Positions 1-8,499 of a DNA stretch of 12,455 bases are shown here, in pieces. Source of the DNA: Phocaeicola_A sp963643925 (GTDB taxonomy: Bacteria; Bacteroidota; Bacteroidia; Bacteroidales; Bacteroidaceae); NCBI GenBank assembly GCA_963643925.1, contig CAVINS010000075.1:1-12455 (forward strand), written 5' to 3'. The notes beneath the pieces were generated by a model that did not search any database, was not told the origin of the DNA, and saw only the letters and a program-made list of their open reading frames with translations. The translations under genes and the position numbers were made by a program. Position 1 is the stretch's first letter; each line of letters opens with the position of its first letter.

Positions 1-242
1 CGGAGAGAGAAGTGGACGACAGCGGGCGGCTCATACATGTATGTGTAGCATCATCAGTACCCAGGAGCACGTGCTCCACACATGGGAAAGGGCGCTCCAG
101 ACGGAATAACCTACGCCAAACACGTTGTAACAGGAAGTAAGCCGGCCTTTCGCGACAAAGCGAAAGCCGGCTTACTATTGTTTGATGTGATACAGATTTA
201 GTCGAATCAACTCATTGAATGCTGTCCATCCAGACCGAAAAA
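1..242. other. Non-coding downstream flank
   Basis: This stretch lies downstream of the last gene of the importer operon. Short open frames enter from the left edge on the plus strand and stop at 46-48, 107-109 and 138-140. None is long enough or recognisable enough to call as the end of a convergent gene. The only structured element I can support is the hairpin at 136-176, listed separately. Confidence 0.5.
136..176 (-). terminator. Hairpin terminator at the end of the importer operon
   Basis: The arms AGTAAGCCGGCCTTTCGC (136-153) and GCGAAAGCCGGCTTACT (160-176) pair over 17 bases with one bulged C and a 6-base loop. The hairpin starts 67 bases after the stop codon of the thioredoxin-fold gene, so it probably ends the operon transcript. 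Neither side has a strong T run: the minus strand reads TTCCTGTT after it and the plus strand ATTGTTTGATG. It could therefore also work in both directions if a convergent gene lies to the left. Confidence 0.65.
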
Positions 243-1457
243 TCACCTCTTAAGAGGCAGGTTGAGCAATGAGTAGACGGCATTGCTCAATGTCGGTTCC
301 TTATGGAAAGGCAATATGGCCAACGTCTCGTAGGCCTTCCTGTAGTCGCCGTTCCGCGCATAAGCAGCAGCCAGGTAAGACACCGTACTCTTTGAAGGAG
401 TAAGCTTGAACGCTTTCCCGGCCAATGCCAAGATAGCCCGTCTTTCCGCGTCGGAAGGGTCATAAGCGTCCAGGAAGAACTTGCCGATGATGAAGGTATA
501 AAACATTTCCCTGTACAAATAAGGATGACTGCCTTCATATTCATCACCAATACTCAAGGCCTGATTCAGTGCTTCCCGGTAATTCCCATCGAACACCTTC
601 AGTTCCATGCGGAGCAAAGAGTCATAAAGGGCTTTATTGGGAAAGGACTGGGATTCAATCAGATTCAAGTATTTACGGAAACTGGTTTCATCCGAACGCA
701 CAGCAACAGGTATACGCACCAGATTCATATACATCAGCCTGTCGAAGTCCACAGAGGAATCAAGGACAGACGAGTAGACATCATTGTATTGAAGCAACGT
801 AGACCAAACCTTGTCGTCCTGGATGGAGCGTGTGAAACGGCACAAATGTCTCCCAATGCGTGCGCTTTTCAGTTCATCCGGAGTCAGTTCCGCAAGATAT
901 AGATTGAAGTACGGACGGACAGAATCGGGACATGCCTGCGGCAACACTTCGAACAGGTATTTGTCGACAAAGGCCTCATCCCTGACACCGGCAGCCCACT
1001 TTTGTCTGCAGTCCTCCAGTTGTTTCCACAGAGAGCTCGTCCGGGCCTCACGACAACGGTTCAGAAAGTTGTCCGCAGGAAGATATCCACTTTCTGTACT
1101 TAACAGTCTGCCATCTTTGTCCAACCAATAAAAGGAAGGGTAAGCCCCTGGATGGAACCGTGTAAAGAAGCCATGACTTTTTTCCTTTTCCGCATCCAAG
1201 CGGATGGAGAGATAGGTGCGGTTCACATAGTCCGCCACGTTGGCATTACTGAAGACCGAGGTTTCCATCCTCTTGCATGGAGCGCACCAAGAGGTATACA
1301 CATCCACGAATATGGGTTTGTCCGCCTCCTGCGCCTTGAGAATCAGCTCTTGCCAAGAAAGGTTCTCCAAGAAAGAGACCTGTTGGCCTCTCGTCGGTGA
1401 CGAAGCGACCAGCAGGCAGAGCAGCACCCCAATGAAACAGACTGTCCAACGTTTCAT
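243..1457 (-). CDS. Secreted thioredoxin-fold protein with helical C-terminal region
   Basis: This 404-residue protein starts with a signal peptide (MKRW followed by a hydrophobic stretch to about residue 20) without a convincing lipobox, so it is probably periplasmic. A thioredoxin fold spans about residues 28-145. It carries the redox motif WCAPC (cysteines 58 and 61) and a Pro in AYPSF that fits the cis-Pro loop. The remaining ~250 residues look helical and TPR-like (for example AAAYARNGDYRKAYETLA), perhaps a protein-binding arm. CAPC is a redox-competent motif, but reductase versus oxidase or isomerase activity cannot be told from sequence. I chose the ATG at 1457, 2 bases after the TGA of the upstream lipoprotein gene. 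A TTG at 1463 would add only two residues and overlap that stop. The tight spacing suggests translational coupling. This is the last gene before the operon terminator. The fold is certain; the substrate is not known. Confidence 0.88.
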   Translation of the reverse strand: MKRWTVCFIGVLLCLLVASSPTRGQQVSFLENLSWQELILKAQEADKPIFVDVYTSWCAPCKRMETSVFSNANVADYVNRTYLSIRLDAEKEKSHGFFTRFHPGAYPSFYWLDKDGRLLSTESGYLPADNFLNRCREARTSSLWKQLEDCRQKWAAGVRDEAFVDKYLFEVLPQACPDSVRPYFNLYLAELTPDELKSARIGRHLCRFTRSIQDDKVWSTLLQYNDVYSSVLDSSVDFDRLMYMNLVRIPVAVRSDETSFRKYLNLIESQSFPNKALYDSLLRMELKVFDGNYREALNQALSIGDEYEGSHPYLYREMFYTFIIGKFFLDAYDPSDAERRAILALAGKAFKLTPSKSTVSYLAAAYARNGDYRKAYETLAILPFHKEPTLSNAVYSLLNLPLKR

Positions 1458-1459
1458 AA

Positions 1460-2989
1460 TCAATACTTACTTTCGAAGTCTACAATGCGGTCAGCAAACT
1501 GTGAGTGGAAAACGGATTGTTTGAGGTTAAGACCTCCATCTGTGGAAATTGTCAATCCGCAGAATCCAGCATTCTTTGCAGACAAGCCATTATCCCGGAA
1601 CGCAACCCACAAACGGCTTCCACCACGTTCCACCTCTATGCGGTCAATCGTGTAGCTGGCACCACCTTTGGCATCGGTCTGCAAATCATACACCTCACCT
1701 CCGGTAGCGCTTACCGAGTTGTAGATGTAGATCTTGCTCCCTACGGCATAGAACAGGTAACCAGAGAACAGAGCCGATGTCGCAAACGTGTTGGCTTGGG
1801 CAATGTTTTCGCACGAAAGGACATCGTTGGCCAAATCCTTGAAGTAGGACGCAGGGCTTTCACTGGTATAAAAGCCTATTCCCATTTTCAGCAAATGCCT
1901 TTCACCGTTTTCTGTCTCGAAGACCCCGAGATACTCTTTGCCGCCAGTGGAGGAGCGGGCCGTCAACCCGGCATACAAGCACTGCATACCTACTTCATCG
2001 GGATTGAAGAATCCACCGTTCACATAGGTAAAACTACGGGTTTTGGAAACCTTGGTAAGGAAAGCTGTGGATATGTTCATAACGGAATAGAAGCACATGT
2101 TCTGATTGTCATAGAGAACGACACGCGACTCCAGATCCTCTTCATCAACCAAATTGGCATTTTCGGCAATCGCATAAGTAGAGCCCTGAACAACCAAATT
2201 GGGCTTTACCGTTATATCCNNNNNNNNNNCCGGTGTGGTAGAGTTAGTCGCGCGGTCATAAACAAGTCCGTTATCTACCAGATACTCACGCATAGAGCTC
2301 TTGTAATAGGCCTGTGGCTTGATTGTCTGCGGAACTGTACCAAAGAACATGTCTTTGTAGTCCCTGCGTTTGGCCATGGTGATGTTGTCCAGGACTTTTC
2401 CACCATCTCCGTCCTGACACATCACAAGCACTTCACTCGTAACGTCTGTTGAGTACTTGTTGTAATAGACGCGTTTAGGATTGCTGCCCAACACGTCCCC
2501 ATTGTTTAACTTACCATACACGTCTGTAACGACTTCGTCTTTGGACGGAATCCAAAAGTCGAGTACGGCCTTGTTGTCCGTCTCTGCCAGAATCATCAAT
2601 CCGCTAGTGAACTCATTTACCACATTGACCGTAAATTCCTTCTCGTAATAAATGCCAGTGGTTGCGCTGACAGCTTTGAACTTGACCGTATGTTCCCCAG
2701 GAGTCATACGGATTACGACATCCAAATCCTTTTCTTTAGAGAGCGTGTCGGCCACGTACTTGGTAGACTTGTCGTAAGTCACCCAAAAGTAGTTCAGTTC
2801 CGCTTCTGTATTGAATGTCGTCTTTAACGTAGGATGGATGCTGAACATCTCGTCAACATACACGTCCGTGTACTCATCTGCGATGCCTTCGATAGTGACT
2901 TCATTAAGCTCAGTGAAGTCATTGTTTGTAGTGTCGTTCACGCATGCCCAGCAAATGAACAACAGTGAATATGCAATAATCTTTTTCAT
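1460..2989 (-). CDS. PKD-like family surface lipoprotein (contains assembly gap)
   Basis: About 509 residues including four unknown ones. The N-terminus is a lipoprotein signal ending FICWAC, with the lipid-bearing Cys at 16. An Ig/PKD-like beta domain follows at about residues 30-125 (the TPGEHTVKFKAV stretch is typical). The long C-terminal part resembles the PKD-like lipoproteins (PF16407-type) found next to SusCD pairs in Bacteroidales. The mature part has five further cysteines (in VMCQD, NMCFY, MQCLY, LSCEN and GFCGL), far more than the other lipoproteins here. It starts 13 bases after the DUF4843 gene with an AGAAGAAG stretch just before the ATG, and its stop sits 2 bases before the thioredoxin start. 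The likely role is an accessory surface subunit of the importer, contacting SusD or capturing ligand; this is inferred from context. The N run at 2220-2229 leaves the reading frame open on both sides, so the gene is probably intact. Confidence 0.82.
   Translation of the reverse strand: MKKIIAYSLLFICWACVNDTTNNDFTELNEVTIEGIADEYTDVYVDEMFSIHPTLKTTFNTEAELNYFWVTYDKSTKYVADTLSKEKDLDVVIRMTPGEHTVKFKAVSATTGIYYEKEFTVNVVNEFTSGLMILAETDNKAVLDFWIPSKDEVVTDVYGKLNNGDVLGSNPKRVYYNKYSTDVTSEVLVMCQDGDGGKVLDNITMAKRRDYKDMFFGTVPQTIKPQAYYKSSMREYLVDNGLVYDRATNSTTPXXXXDITVKPNLVVQGSTYAIAENANLVDEEDLESRVVLYDNQNMCFYSVMNISTAFLTKVSKTRSFTYVNGGFFNPDEVGMQCLYAGLTARSSTGGKEYLGVFETENGERHLLKMGIGFYTSESPASYFKDLANDVLSCENIAQANTFATSALFSGYLFYAVGSKIYIYNSVSATGGEVYDLQTDAKGGASYTIDRIEVERGGSRLWVAFRDNGLSAKNAGFCGLTISTDGGLNLKQSVFHSQFADRIVDFESKY
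2220..2229. other. Run of 10 Ns (assembly gap)
   Basis: Ten undetermined bases lie inside the PKD-like lipoprotein gene, between NSTTP and DITVKP in the protein. Both flanks read in the same frame across the 10 Ns. If the gene is intact, the true missing length should therefore be 1 plus a multiple of 3. The run may be a fixed-size placeholder and not a measured length. Confidence 0.97.
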
Positions 2990-3002
2990 CTTCTTCTAAC
3001 AA

Positions 3003-3701
3003 TTAAAGTGGTGACCAGTCTGCTGTAATCCATTTTTGAGTATCTTCATCCCAAATTGGAGTCTGCAACAGGTAATTGTATACCATACGTCCGTATGACA
3101 TGTAACTGGAGATGGCAGTTACATCGAGTTTCTCTGGGAAATCGAATCCCTGAAGTTGGATGCAGAGGCGGTGTTTAGCCTTTGAGTATGCTCCATAATA
3201 GAGAGACAGAGGTATTCTCCAATAGGAGGGTTGCACCAGTTGGTCAGTGATTACCAACTTCGCCTTCAAGGAACCGCTATAGCCGAGGTCGAAATCATCG
3301 TTTGATCTCAAGTCCAGAATCAGGCTTACATCGCCGTCTTCCAACTCCTTATTCATAACGTTTACCTTTATGTCCGTTTCCACTTCACCGGCTTTCAACA
3401 CCACTGATTGCGGGAGGTCCTTGTATTGGACATTTTCTTTGGCCGTTGAAGCGGGGTCCACCTCTATGGAAATATTACGGTCAACGGTCGTGCTGACTCC
3501 TATGATGCGGATAGGGACCGAGACAACATCTTCGTCAGTCAAGCCTGCCGCAAAAGAGTAGATAATGCTGTCTTTGTCGGTCACCGAGCTGAAATATACA
3601 GCGGGCTTCTCTTCGTACAACATTCTGTCATTTTCCTGACATCCCATCAGGCTAAGCCCGACAAGCATGCCATACACGGGTACAAATATATTTTTGTTCA
3701 T
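3003..3701 (-). CDS. DUF4843-type surface lipoprotein
   Basis: This 232-residue protein has a lipoprotein signal with lipobox LMGC, placing the lipidated Cys at 21. The body is rich in beta strands, with a Calx-beta-like stretch at about residues 40-155 (VPIRIIGVST, VVLKAGEVETDIKV, DGDVSLILDL). The C-terminal part (PSYWRIPLSLYYGAYSKAKHRL) is the conserved half of the DUF4843 family. These proteins are known mainly from SusCD loci and have no assigned activity. The gene starts 6 bases after the susD stop and ends 13 bases before the PKD-like gene, so it is cotranscribed with both. An accessory subunit on the extracellular face of the importer is the likely role, inferred from the lipobox and gene order. 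It has one Cys besides the lipidated one. Confidence 0.82.
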   Translation of the reverse strand: MNKNIFVPVYGMLVGLSLMGCQENDRMLYEEKPAVYFSSVTDKDSIIYSFAAGLTDEDVVSVPIRIIGVSTTVDRNISIEVDPASTAKENVQYKDLPQSVVLKAGEVETDIKVNVMNKELEDGDVSLILDLRSNDDFDLGYSGSLKAKLVITDQLVQPSYWRIPLSLYYGAYSKAKHRLCIQLQGFDFPEKLDVTAISSYMSYGRMVYNYLLQTPIWDEDTQKWITADWSPL

Positions 3702-3707
3702 AAAGCA

Positions 3708-5111
3708 TTAGTCTATAAAGTTCGTATTTTCCGTAGGAATCGGAAGGATGTAAACACTCTCGTAATCCGACAAGGCAGTTTTGAAGATTGGCCTCTTAGG
3801 AATAGCCAAGCGTTTGTATGCATAGAACAACTGTCCTTCGCCCAAGAACTCCTTGGCATATTCCGAGAGTAACGTCTCTTGAATGTTTCCTTCTGTAAGC
3901 TCCACCTCTGGCAGTCCCCGATGATAGAGCAATTGATTGAAGTACTCATTGGACTTATCCAGCGTGGAAGCCGTCTCAGTTGCAATGAGATACATTTCGG
4001 AAACCTTCAAAAGAGGGACCCGCTCCGAATAGTTGTATTTTGCCACATAGTTATATGAGCCGGAGTTCTCGACCCACCATTGCTGACGATAATCCATATC
4101 CAGGCCAGTAGGGAAAATCTTGTTGATGGTAGTCCTGTTGATGGCGAGGAAATTGGAATTGGCATTGCTTACATAAAAATATTTGTCCGCAACATCATCC
4201 TTCAGCCCTTCATATTCCAAGGCAAAGATGTTCTCTTGAACAAAACCGTTTTTATCCTGACTAGTCAAGTCGGTGCTGGACACCAGTGGGAACAGTGTGG
4301 AATTGATGACTTCAACAGCATAATTGTAAGCCTTTTGTTTGTCACCCTCACCATTACGATACAGCAATGTTCTGGCCAGCAAGGCTGTCACAGCGTAATA
4401 GTTCATCCGATATTCCCTGCCTTTCCAGACATCGGCAAGGTTATCCAAATCGTACGAAGAATGGTTGGGACCATATGGATCAATGTCCGCCAACAATCCG
4501 CGCGACTCTTCCAAATCGGAAACAATGCGATTGAGCACCTCCTCTGTAGACAAGCGTTTAAACAACGCATTGGTATACTTGTCAACGTAAGGGATTGACA
4601 GACGATTACGTCCATCCTCCATAGCAGGGGACGCACCGAACAAGCGTAACAAGTCAAAGTGTATATAAGCTCTTAGACCTAATGCCTCACCTTTGAACAA
4701 CTCGTATTCACCGGTAGCAAAAATGTCTTTCTGCCCGTCAATGCCATCCAGAAGATTATTCAAGTTGGCAATGACATTGTACTCATTCTTCCAGATATTG
4801 TCTTTACGGGTTTCCTCTTTCGCTTCTGTGAAGTTATACGCGAACGCATACTCGAAATTGTTGAGAGTGGTGGAAGCCGTAGAATAGTACTGGCCCAGCA
4901 CATCCATATAGGTCATGGTAAGCTGTCCTCCATACAAATCCGCCGAGGCCATGCTGCCATAACATCCTATCAAGGCATCTCTATATCCCTGCGAGGTCGT
5001 GAATAAATCGTCCGATTTGAGCTCGGATTTAGGAGATATATCGAACCAATTCTCACATGAGGAGAGCATGAGAAGAGGTATTGTGAAACTTATTAACAGT
5101 ATTTTCTTCAT
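3708..5111 (-). CDS. SusD/RagB-family surface lipoprotein
   Basis: This 467-residue protein has a lipoprotein signal with lipobox LSSC (lipidated Cys 19). The family hallmark WFDISPKSELKSDDLF and GYRDALIGCYGSM follow directly. A SusD N-terminal TPR region is marked by GEALGLRAYIHFDLLRLFG at about residues 143-161. The C-terminal RagB/SusD part includes VPLLKVSEMYLIATET, EFLGEGQLFYAYKRL and a final ILPIPTEN. SusD proteins sit on top of SusC as a hinged lid that captures ligand outside the cell. The gene starts 11 bases after the susC stop. The ligand cannot be read from the sequence; this is not the starch-specific SusD itself. The length is in the normal range for the family. Confidence 0.95.
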   Translation of the reverse strand: MKKILLISFTIPLLMLSSCENWFDISPKSELKSDDLFTTSQGYRDALIGCYGSMASADLYGGQLTMTYMDVLGQYYSTASTTLNNFEYAFAYNFTEAKEETRKDNIWKNEYNVIANLNNLLDGIDGQKDIFATGEYELFKGEALGLRAYIHFDLLRLFGASPAMEDGRNRLSIPYVDKYTNALFKRLSTEEVLNRIVSDLEESRGLLADIDPYGPNHSSYDLDNLADVWKGREYRMNYYAVTALLARTLLYRNGEGDKQKAYNYAVEVINSTLFPLVSSTDLTSQDKNGFVQENIFALEYEGLKDDVADKYFYVSNANSNFLAINRTTINKIFPTGLDMDYRQQWWVENSGSYNYVAKYNYSERVPLLKVSEMYLIATETASTLDKSNEYFNQLLYHRGLPEVELTEGNIQETLLSEYAKEFLGEGQLFYAYKRLAIPKRPIFKTALSDYESVYILPIPTENTNFID

Positions 5112-5122
5112 AATCTTCTGTA

Positions 5123-8100
5123 TTAGAAAGTTAATTGAGCCGTGAAAGAGTAGTGATGTGAATAGGGATATGTCGTACCTATTTCACGGCGTATGGTAGA
5201 CAGTCTCATGAAGTCGTTAGCAGTCAGTGACACTTTCAGATATTGAGCTCCGAAACTGCGAATCCAGTCTGTCTTGAACGTATAGGCCAGACTGACTGAG
5301 TTCGCTGAGAGGAGGTTGTCTTTTTCCACAAAGCGTGAAGTCGGTTTCGTGGTGGACTGGTCGCTGATTCTTTTGTATTCAGCCGCCACACCAGGTGTTT
5401 GCCAACGATTGTAGAGGGCACGTTCGTCCACATTGTTGTAAGGATTCACGTTCTCCACCTTGTCTACCAGTGTCTGATTGTATGCGTATCCGCCAAAGCG
5501 GTAGTAGAAGTTTGTATTCAGTTCGAAGCCTTTGTAGTAGACGTTGAAACCAAACGTACCGCTGAGGTCGGGATCCGTTGTCGCATAGGGCACATAATCG
5601 TCTTCGCTCCAAGTGGTCGTATAGCTACCGTTTTTACTGATGAAGACTTCGTTACCGGTCGCTGGGTCGATTCCCGCAGAAGGAACTACCCATATGGTGT
5701 TGACGGAAGCCCCTTCGACATATCGCACATAAGTCTGAGAGGTACTCTGGGCATCAGCCTTTTCATTGAACGAACTCAATCCCGACGATATCTTTTTCAG
5801 TGTGTTTACATAATGCTGACCGTTCACGAACATGTTCACTCGCCAGTCCTTGTTCTGAAAAGCAGTATACTTGACGTTGAAGTCAAAACCTTTGTTCTGT
5901 GTTTCGCCGAGGTTTTCCTTATATGAATCGAAGCCCAGGTAAGAAGCCATGTTGACATCCACCAACAGGTCTTTGGAGTTTTCAACAAAGTAGTTGAAAT
6001 ATCCGCTCAGACGATTATTGAAGAACGCAAAGTCAACACCCAGATTCATCTTCTGTGTACGCTGCCATTTCAGGTCGGAATTGCCGAACGCCTTGATCAC
6101 TGCACCGATGTAATCCTGGTATGCCAACGTATTCTTGTATTGATACATCTTCATCGCCTGATATGGATAGAAGCTCTGACTACCCGTATATCCGGTACTC
6201 ATACGCAGTCGGAACATGTTGACGAAGCCCAACTTCTTCACAAAAGACTCTTCATGGAGATTCCAACCCATACCGGCACTCCAGAAAGTTCCCCACCGGC
6301 TATCGCTGCCGAACAGAGAAGAGCCGTCCATACGGATGGACATGTCTACAAAATAGCGGTCTGCAAAGCTGTAATTCGCATTTCCAAAGAATCCCATCAG
6401 TCGTGTCATAGTAGCATCTCCGCTAACTACACTTCCCTCGAGGAAACCTGCGCCCATGGCCGGGTGGTCAAGTTGTTGATTGGGGAATCCGTTAACGGTA
6501 TAGGAGCTGTAGTCGCTCGAAGTTTCCTGTATGTTCCAACCACCATTCAAACTCAATGCGTGTTTGTCGAATTGGCCGAAATAAGAGAGGACCAAGCTTC
6601 CGTCATAAGAGTTTGAAACGGTGTTCCCTTTCGTATAACTACCCTTGTTGTTCTCGGTTGTAGCAAAGTCGGTATGATCTGCAGGCTTAAACACGTCAGT
6701 AGACTTGTTGATGCGCTCAATCGAAAAATTTCCTTTCAATTTCAAGTTGCTGAGAATGTTCCATTCAACACTAAAGTTGTCCACAAAGTCATCGTAAACC
6801 GAAGCGTCTTTTGTGTTCAATGTGGCATTGTACATTGGATTGACCACAGTGGTTGACCCTGCGCTCGGACTGTAAATGGTGAATAGAATTTTCTTCACCT
6901 GGCCGTTCTCATCGTAAGGATAGTAGTACGGATTCATGTTTGCATAATCGCTGAACGAACCATACGGCGAGTTGTCGGAGGAAACCTTGTCGTAAGTGAT
7001 TTCGTTTTTGAAACGCAAATTGCGATAGTTGTATTGCAACTTGATACCCGTACCGATGCGGGTACGGTCAGAACCTTTCATCACACCAGACGTATTGTTA
7101 TAGGTGAAATTCACTCCATAGCGGAAACTTTCGTTTCCGCCCTCTAATTGTACGCTGTGCTTGTGGCTTACACCTAATGAGCGAAGAGGCAAAGCCAACC
7201 AATCAGTATCGTAACCTTTTTGCACCAGCTTAAGTCTTTCGTTATAGTTCCTCCGATACTCCTCGTCCACGTATACAGCACCTGTGCCATCGTAAAGTCC
7301 AGCCAATTCTTCATATTTCAGTTTGTCGGAAGCATGAAGCAGATGATAATCGGAAATGTCAGCAGCTTCCAGGTCCAAACTTCCATAATAGTTCAAACGC
7401 AACTTGCCGGATACCGGAGCTTTGGTATCTATAATCACGACTCCGTTTGCCGCACGCGATCCGTAGATAGCCGTAGCGGAAGCATCCTTCAGAATAGAGA
7501 TGTTAGAAACCCTGTTAGGGTCGAGGTCGTATATCTTTTCAACGCTGACTTCAAAGCCATCAAGAATGAACGTCGGCAGGTTTGAGTTTCCCTTGTATTC
7601 CTCACTTAAACTGGTGGTCGTCGGCAACGCGTTCACACCACGTACCTGAATATTCGGAATTGTATTCGGGTCAGAGCCCATCTCAAGATTCTCAACAATC
7701 TTGAATGAAGGGTCGATAGCGGCAATTGTAGTGAGTAAACCTTGGTTAGATATTGCTGACAATTCTTCACCACTATAGCTGGTAGCTGCACCTGTATAGG
7801 TTTGTTTGCGTTGAGTATAATATCCGGTAACGACCACCTCCTCCATTGCTGTGTTGTCTTCTACCATGACCACACGCATGGCTTTGCGCGGGGTGGCAAC
7901 GAGCAGTTGGTCCTTGTAGCCCACATAGGTGAAGCGGAGGGAGGCACCGGCGGGGATGTCTATCTCGAACTTACCGTCAAGGTCAGTGGTGACACCAGTC
8001 AACAACTGGCCGTTCTGCATCACGGCTACGTTCACTCCCACCAAGGGGGAGTTGTCCTTGCCGTCAACGACGGAGCCTCTCACCTTGCCGGCTTCGCGGG

Positions 8101-8458
8101 CTTGCTTCACGGCGCTCACCACCACCGTGTTGTTGCTAATGGTGTAGGTCATGCCGTATCTCGACAGACACTGCGTCAAGGCTTCTTCCACATCCACATC
8201 AGTCACGCTGAGACTGACGTTCTTGATTTTGTCCACTTCGTCCACGCTGTAGGATATACCATACGAAGACGATTTCATAATCTCGGTAATCGCCGTTTTC
8301 AAGGTTACGTTGTTCAGACGCAACGTGACTTTCTTGTCCGCCAAAGCCGAGCCATAGGCCGTATGGGCGAAGAAGAGAAGTGCCAACGTGAAGACTCCCA
8401 AAGATTTTGATAAGGCGCCGGCTTGTATACAGCCGAACCTGTCCTTGTTAATTCTCAT
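5123..8458 (-). CDS. SusC/RagA-family TonB-dependent outer-membrane transporter with STN signalling domain
   Basis: This 1111-residue protein begins with a signal peptide (about 1-40). An STN domain follows at about 45-117 (VTLRLNNVTLKTAITEIM, then YGISYSV), then a carboxypeptidase-regulatory-like beta domain at about 125-205 (GSVVDGKDNSPLVGVNV, DGKFEIDIPAG). Next come a TonB-box-like EEVVVTGY (206-213) and the plug (IQVRG, SILKDASATAIYGSRAANGV). The barrel ends in HYSFTAQLTF with the C-terminal Phe typical of outer-membrane proteins. It moves a bulky nutrient across the outer membrane using TonB energy. In FecA-like transporters the STN domain passes the ligand signal to a FecR anti-sigma factor, and the gene encoding such a protein lies 41 bases upstream. 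A GC-rich block covers residues about 100-200. I see no clear separate promoter in the short gap before it. Confidence 0.96.
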   Translation of the reverse strand: MRINKDRFGCIQAGALSKSLGVFTLALLFFAHTAYGSALADKKVTLRLNNVTLKTAITEIMKSSSYGISYSVDEVDKIKNVSLSVTDVDVEEALTQCLSRYGMTYTISNNTVVVSAVKQAREAGKVRGSVVDGKDNSPLVGVNVAVMQNGQLLTGVTTDLDGKFEIDIPAGASLRFTYVGYKDQLLVATPRKAMRVVMVEDNTAMEEVVVTGYYTQRKQTYTGAATSYSGEELSAISNQGLLTTIAAIDPSFKIVENLEMGSDPNTIPNIQVRGVNALPTTTSLSEEYKGNSNLPTFILDGFEVSVEKIYDLDPNRVSNISILKDASATAIYGSRAANGVVIIDTKAPVSGKLRLNYYGSLDLEAADISDYHLLHASDKLKYEELAGLYDGTGAVYVDEEYRRNYNERLKLVQKGYDTDWLALPLRSLGVSHKHSVQLEGGNESFRYGVNFTYNNTSGVMKGSDRTRIGTGIKLQYNYRNLRFKNEITYDKVSSDNSPYGSFSDYANMNPYYYPYDENGQVKKILFTIYSPSAGSTTVVNPMYNATLNTKDASVYDDFVDNFSVEWNILSNLKLKGNFSIERINKSTDVFKPADHTDFATTENNKGSYTKGNTVSNSYDGSLVLSYFGQFDKHALSLNGGWNIQETSSDYSSYTVNGFPNQQLDHPAMGAGFLEGSVVSGDATMTRLMGFFGNANYSFADRYFVDMSIRMDGSSLFGSDSRWGTFWSAGMGWNLHEESFVKKLGFVNMFRLRMSTGYTGSQSFYPYQAMKMYQYKNTLAYQDYIGAVIKAFGNSDLKWQRTQKMNLGVDFAFFNNRLSGYFNYFVENSKDLLVDVNMASYLGFDSYKENLGETQNKGFDFNVKYTAFQNKDWRVNMFVNGQHYVNTLKKISSGLSSFNEKADAQSTSQTYVRYVEGASVNTIWVVPSAGIDPATGNEVFISKNGSYTTTWSEDDYVPYATTDPDLSGTFGFNVYYKGFELNTNFYYRFGGYAYNQTLVDKVENVNPYNNVDERALYNRWQTPGVAAEYKRISDQSTTKPTSRFVEKDNLLSANSVSLAYTFKTDWIRSFGAQYLKVSLTANDFMRLSTIRREIGTTYPYSHHYSFTAQLTF

Positions 8459-8499
8459 AAGAATTCTCTCTTTTAAAAAAGTTAATACTATATGTTTGT

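Noticed and set aside
32..77. Perfect palindromes CATACATGTATG (32-43) and GGAGCACGTGCTCC (64-77)
   Set aside because: Palindromes of 12-14 bases are expected by chance in a window of this size, and nothing around them suggests a binding site.
3..140. Open frames entering from the left edge as ends of a convergent gene
   Set aside because: All are short, unrecognised and equally open on several frames; one even ends inside the hairpin.
246..257. Palindrome CCTCTTAAGAGG at the 3' end of the thioredoxin-fold gene
   Set aside because: It is coding (LPLKR plus neighbouring bases) and of a length expected by chance; the real terminator is at 136-176.
1458..1463. TTG at 1463 as start of the thioredoxin-fold gene
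   Set aside because: It would add only two residues and overlap the upstream stop; the ATG at 1457 gives a normal signal peptide.
1505..2452. Long plus-strand open frame opposite the PKD-like lipoprotein gene
   Set aside because: It is antisense to a clear coding sequence, runs through the N gap, has no recognisable domain or signal, and has the look of a shadow frame.
7045..7140. Hairpins inside susC (TACCCG/CGGGTA at 7045-7064; GCGGAAAC/GTTTCCGC at 7121-7140)
   Set aside because: They lie inside a well-conserved coding region, have no T run, and are explained by codon content; a regulatory role is not supported.
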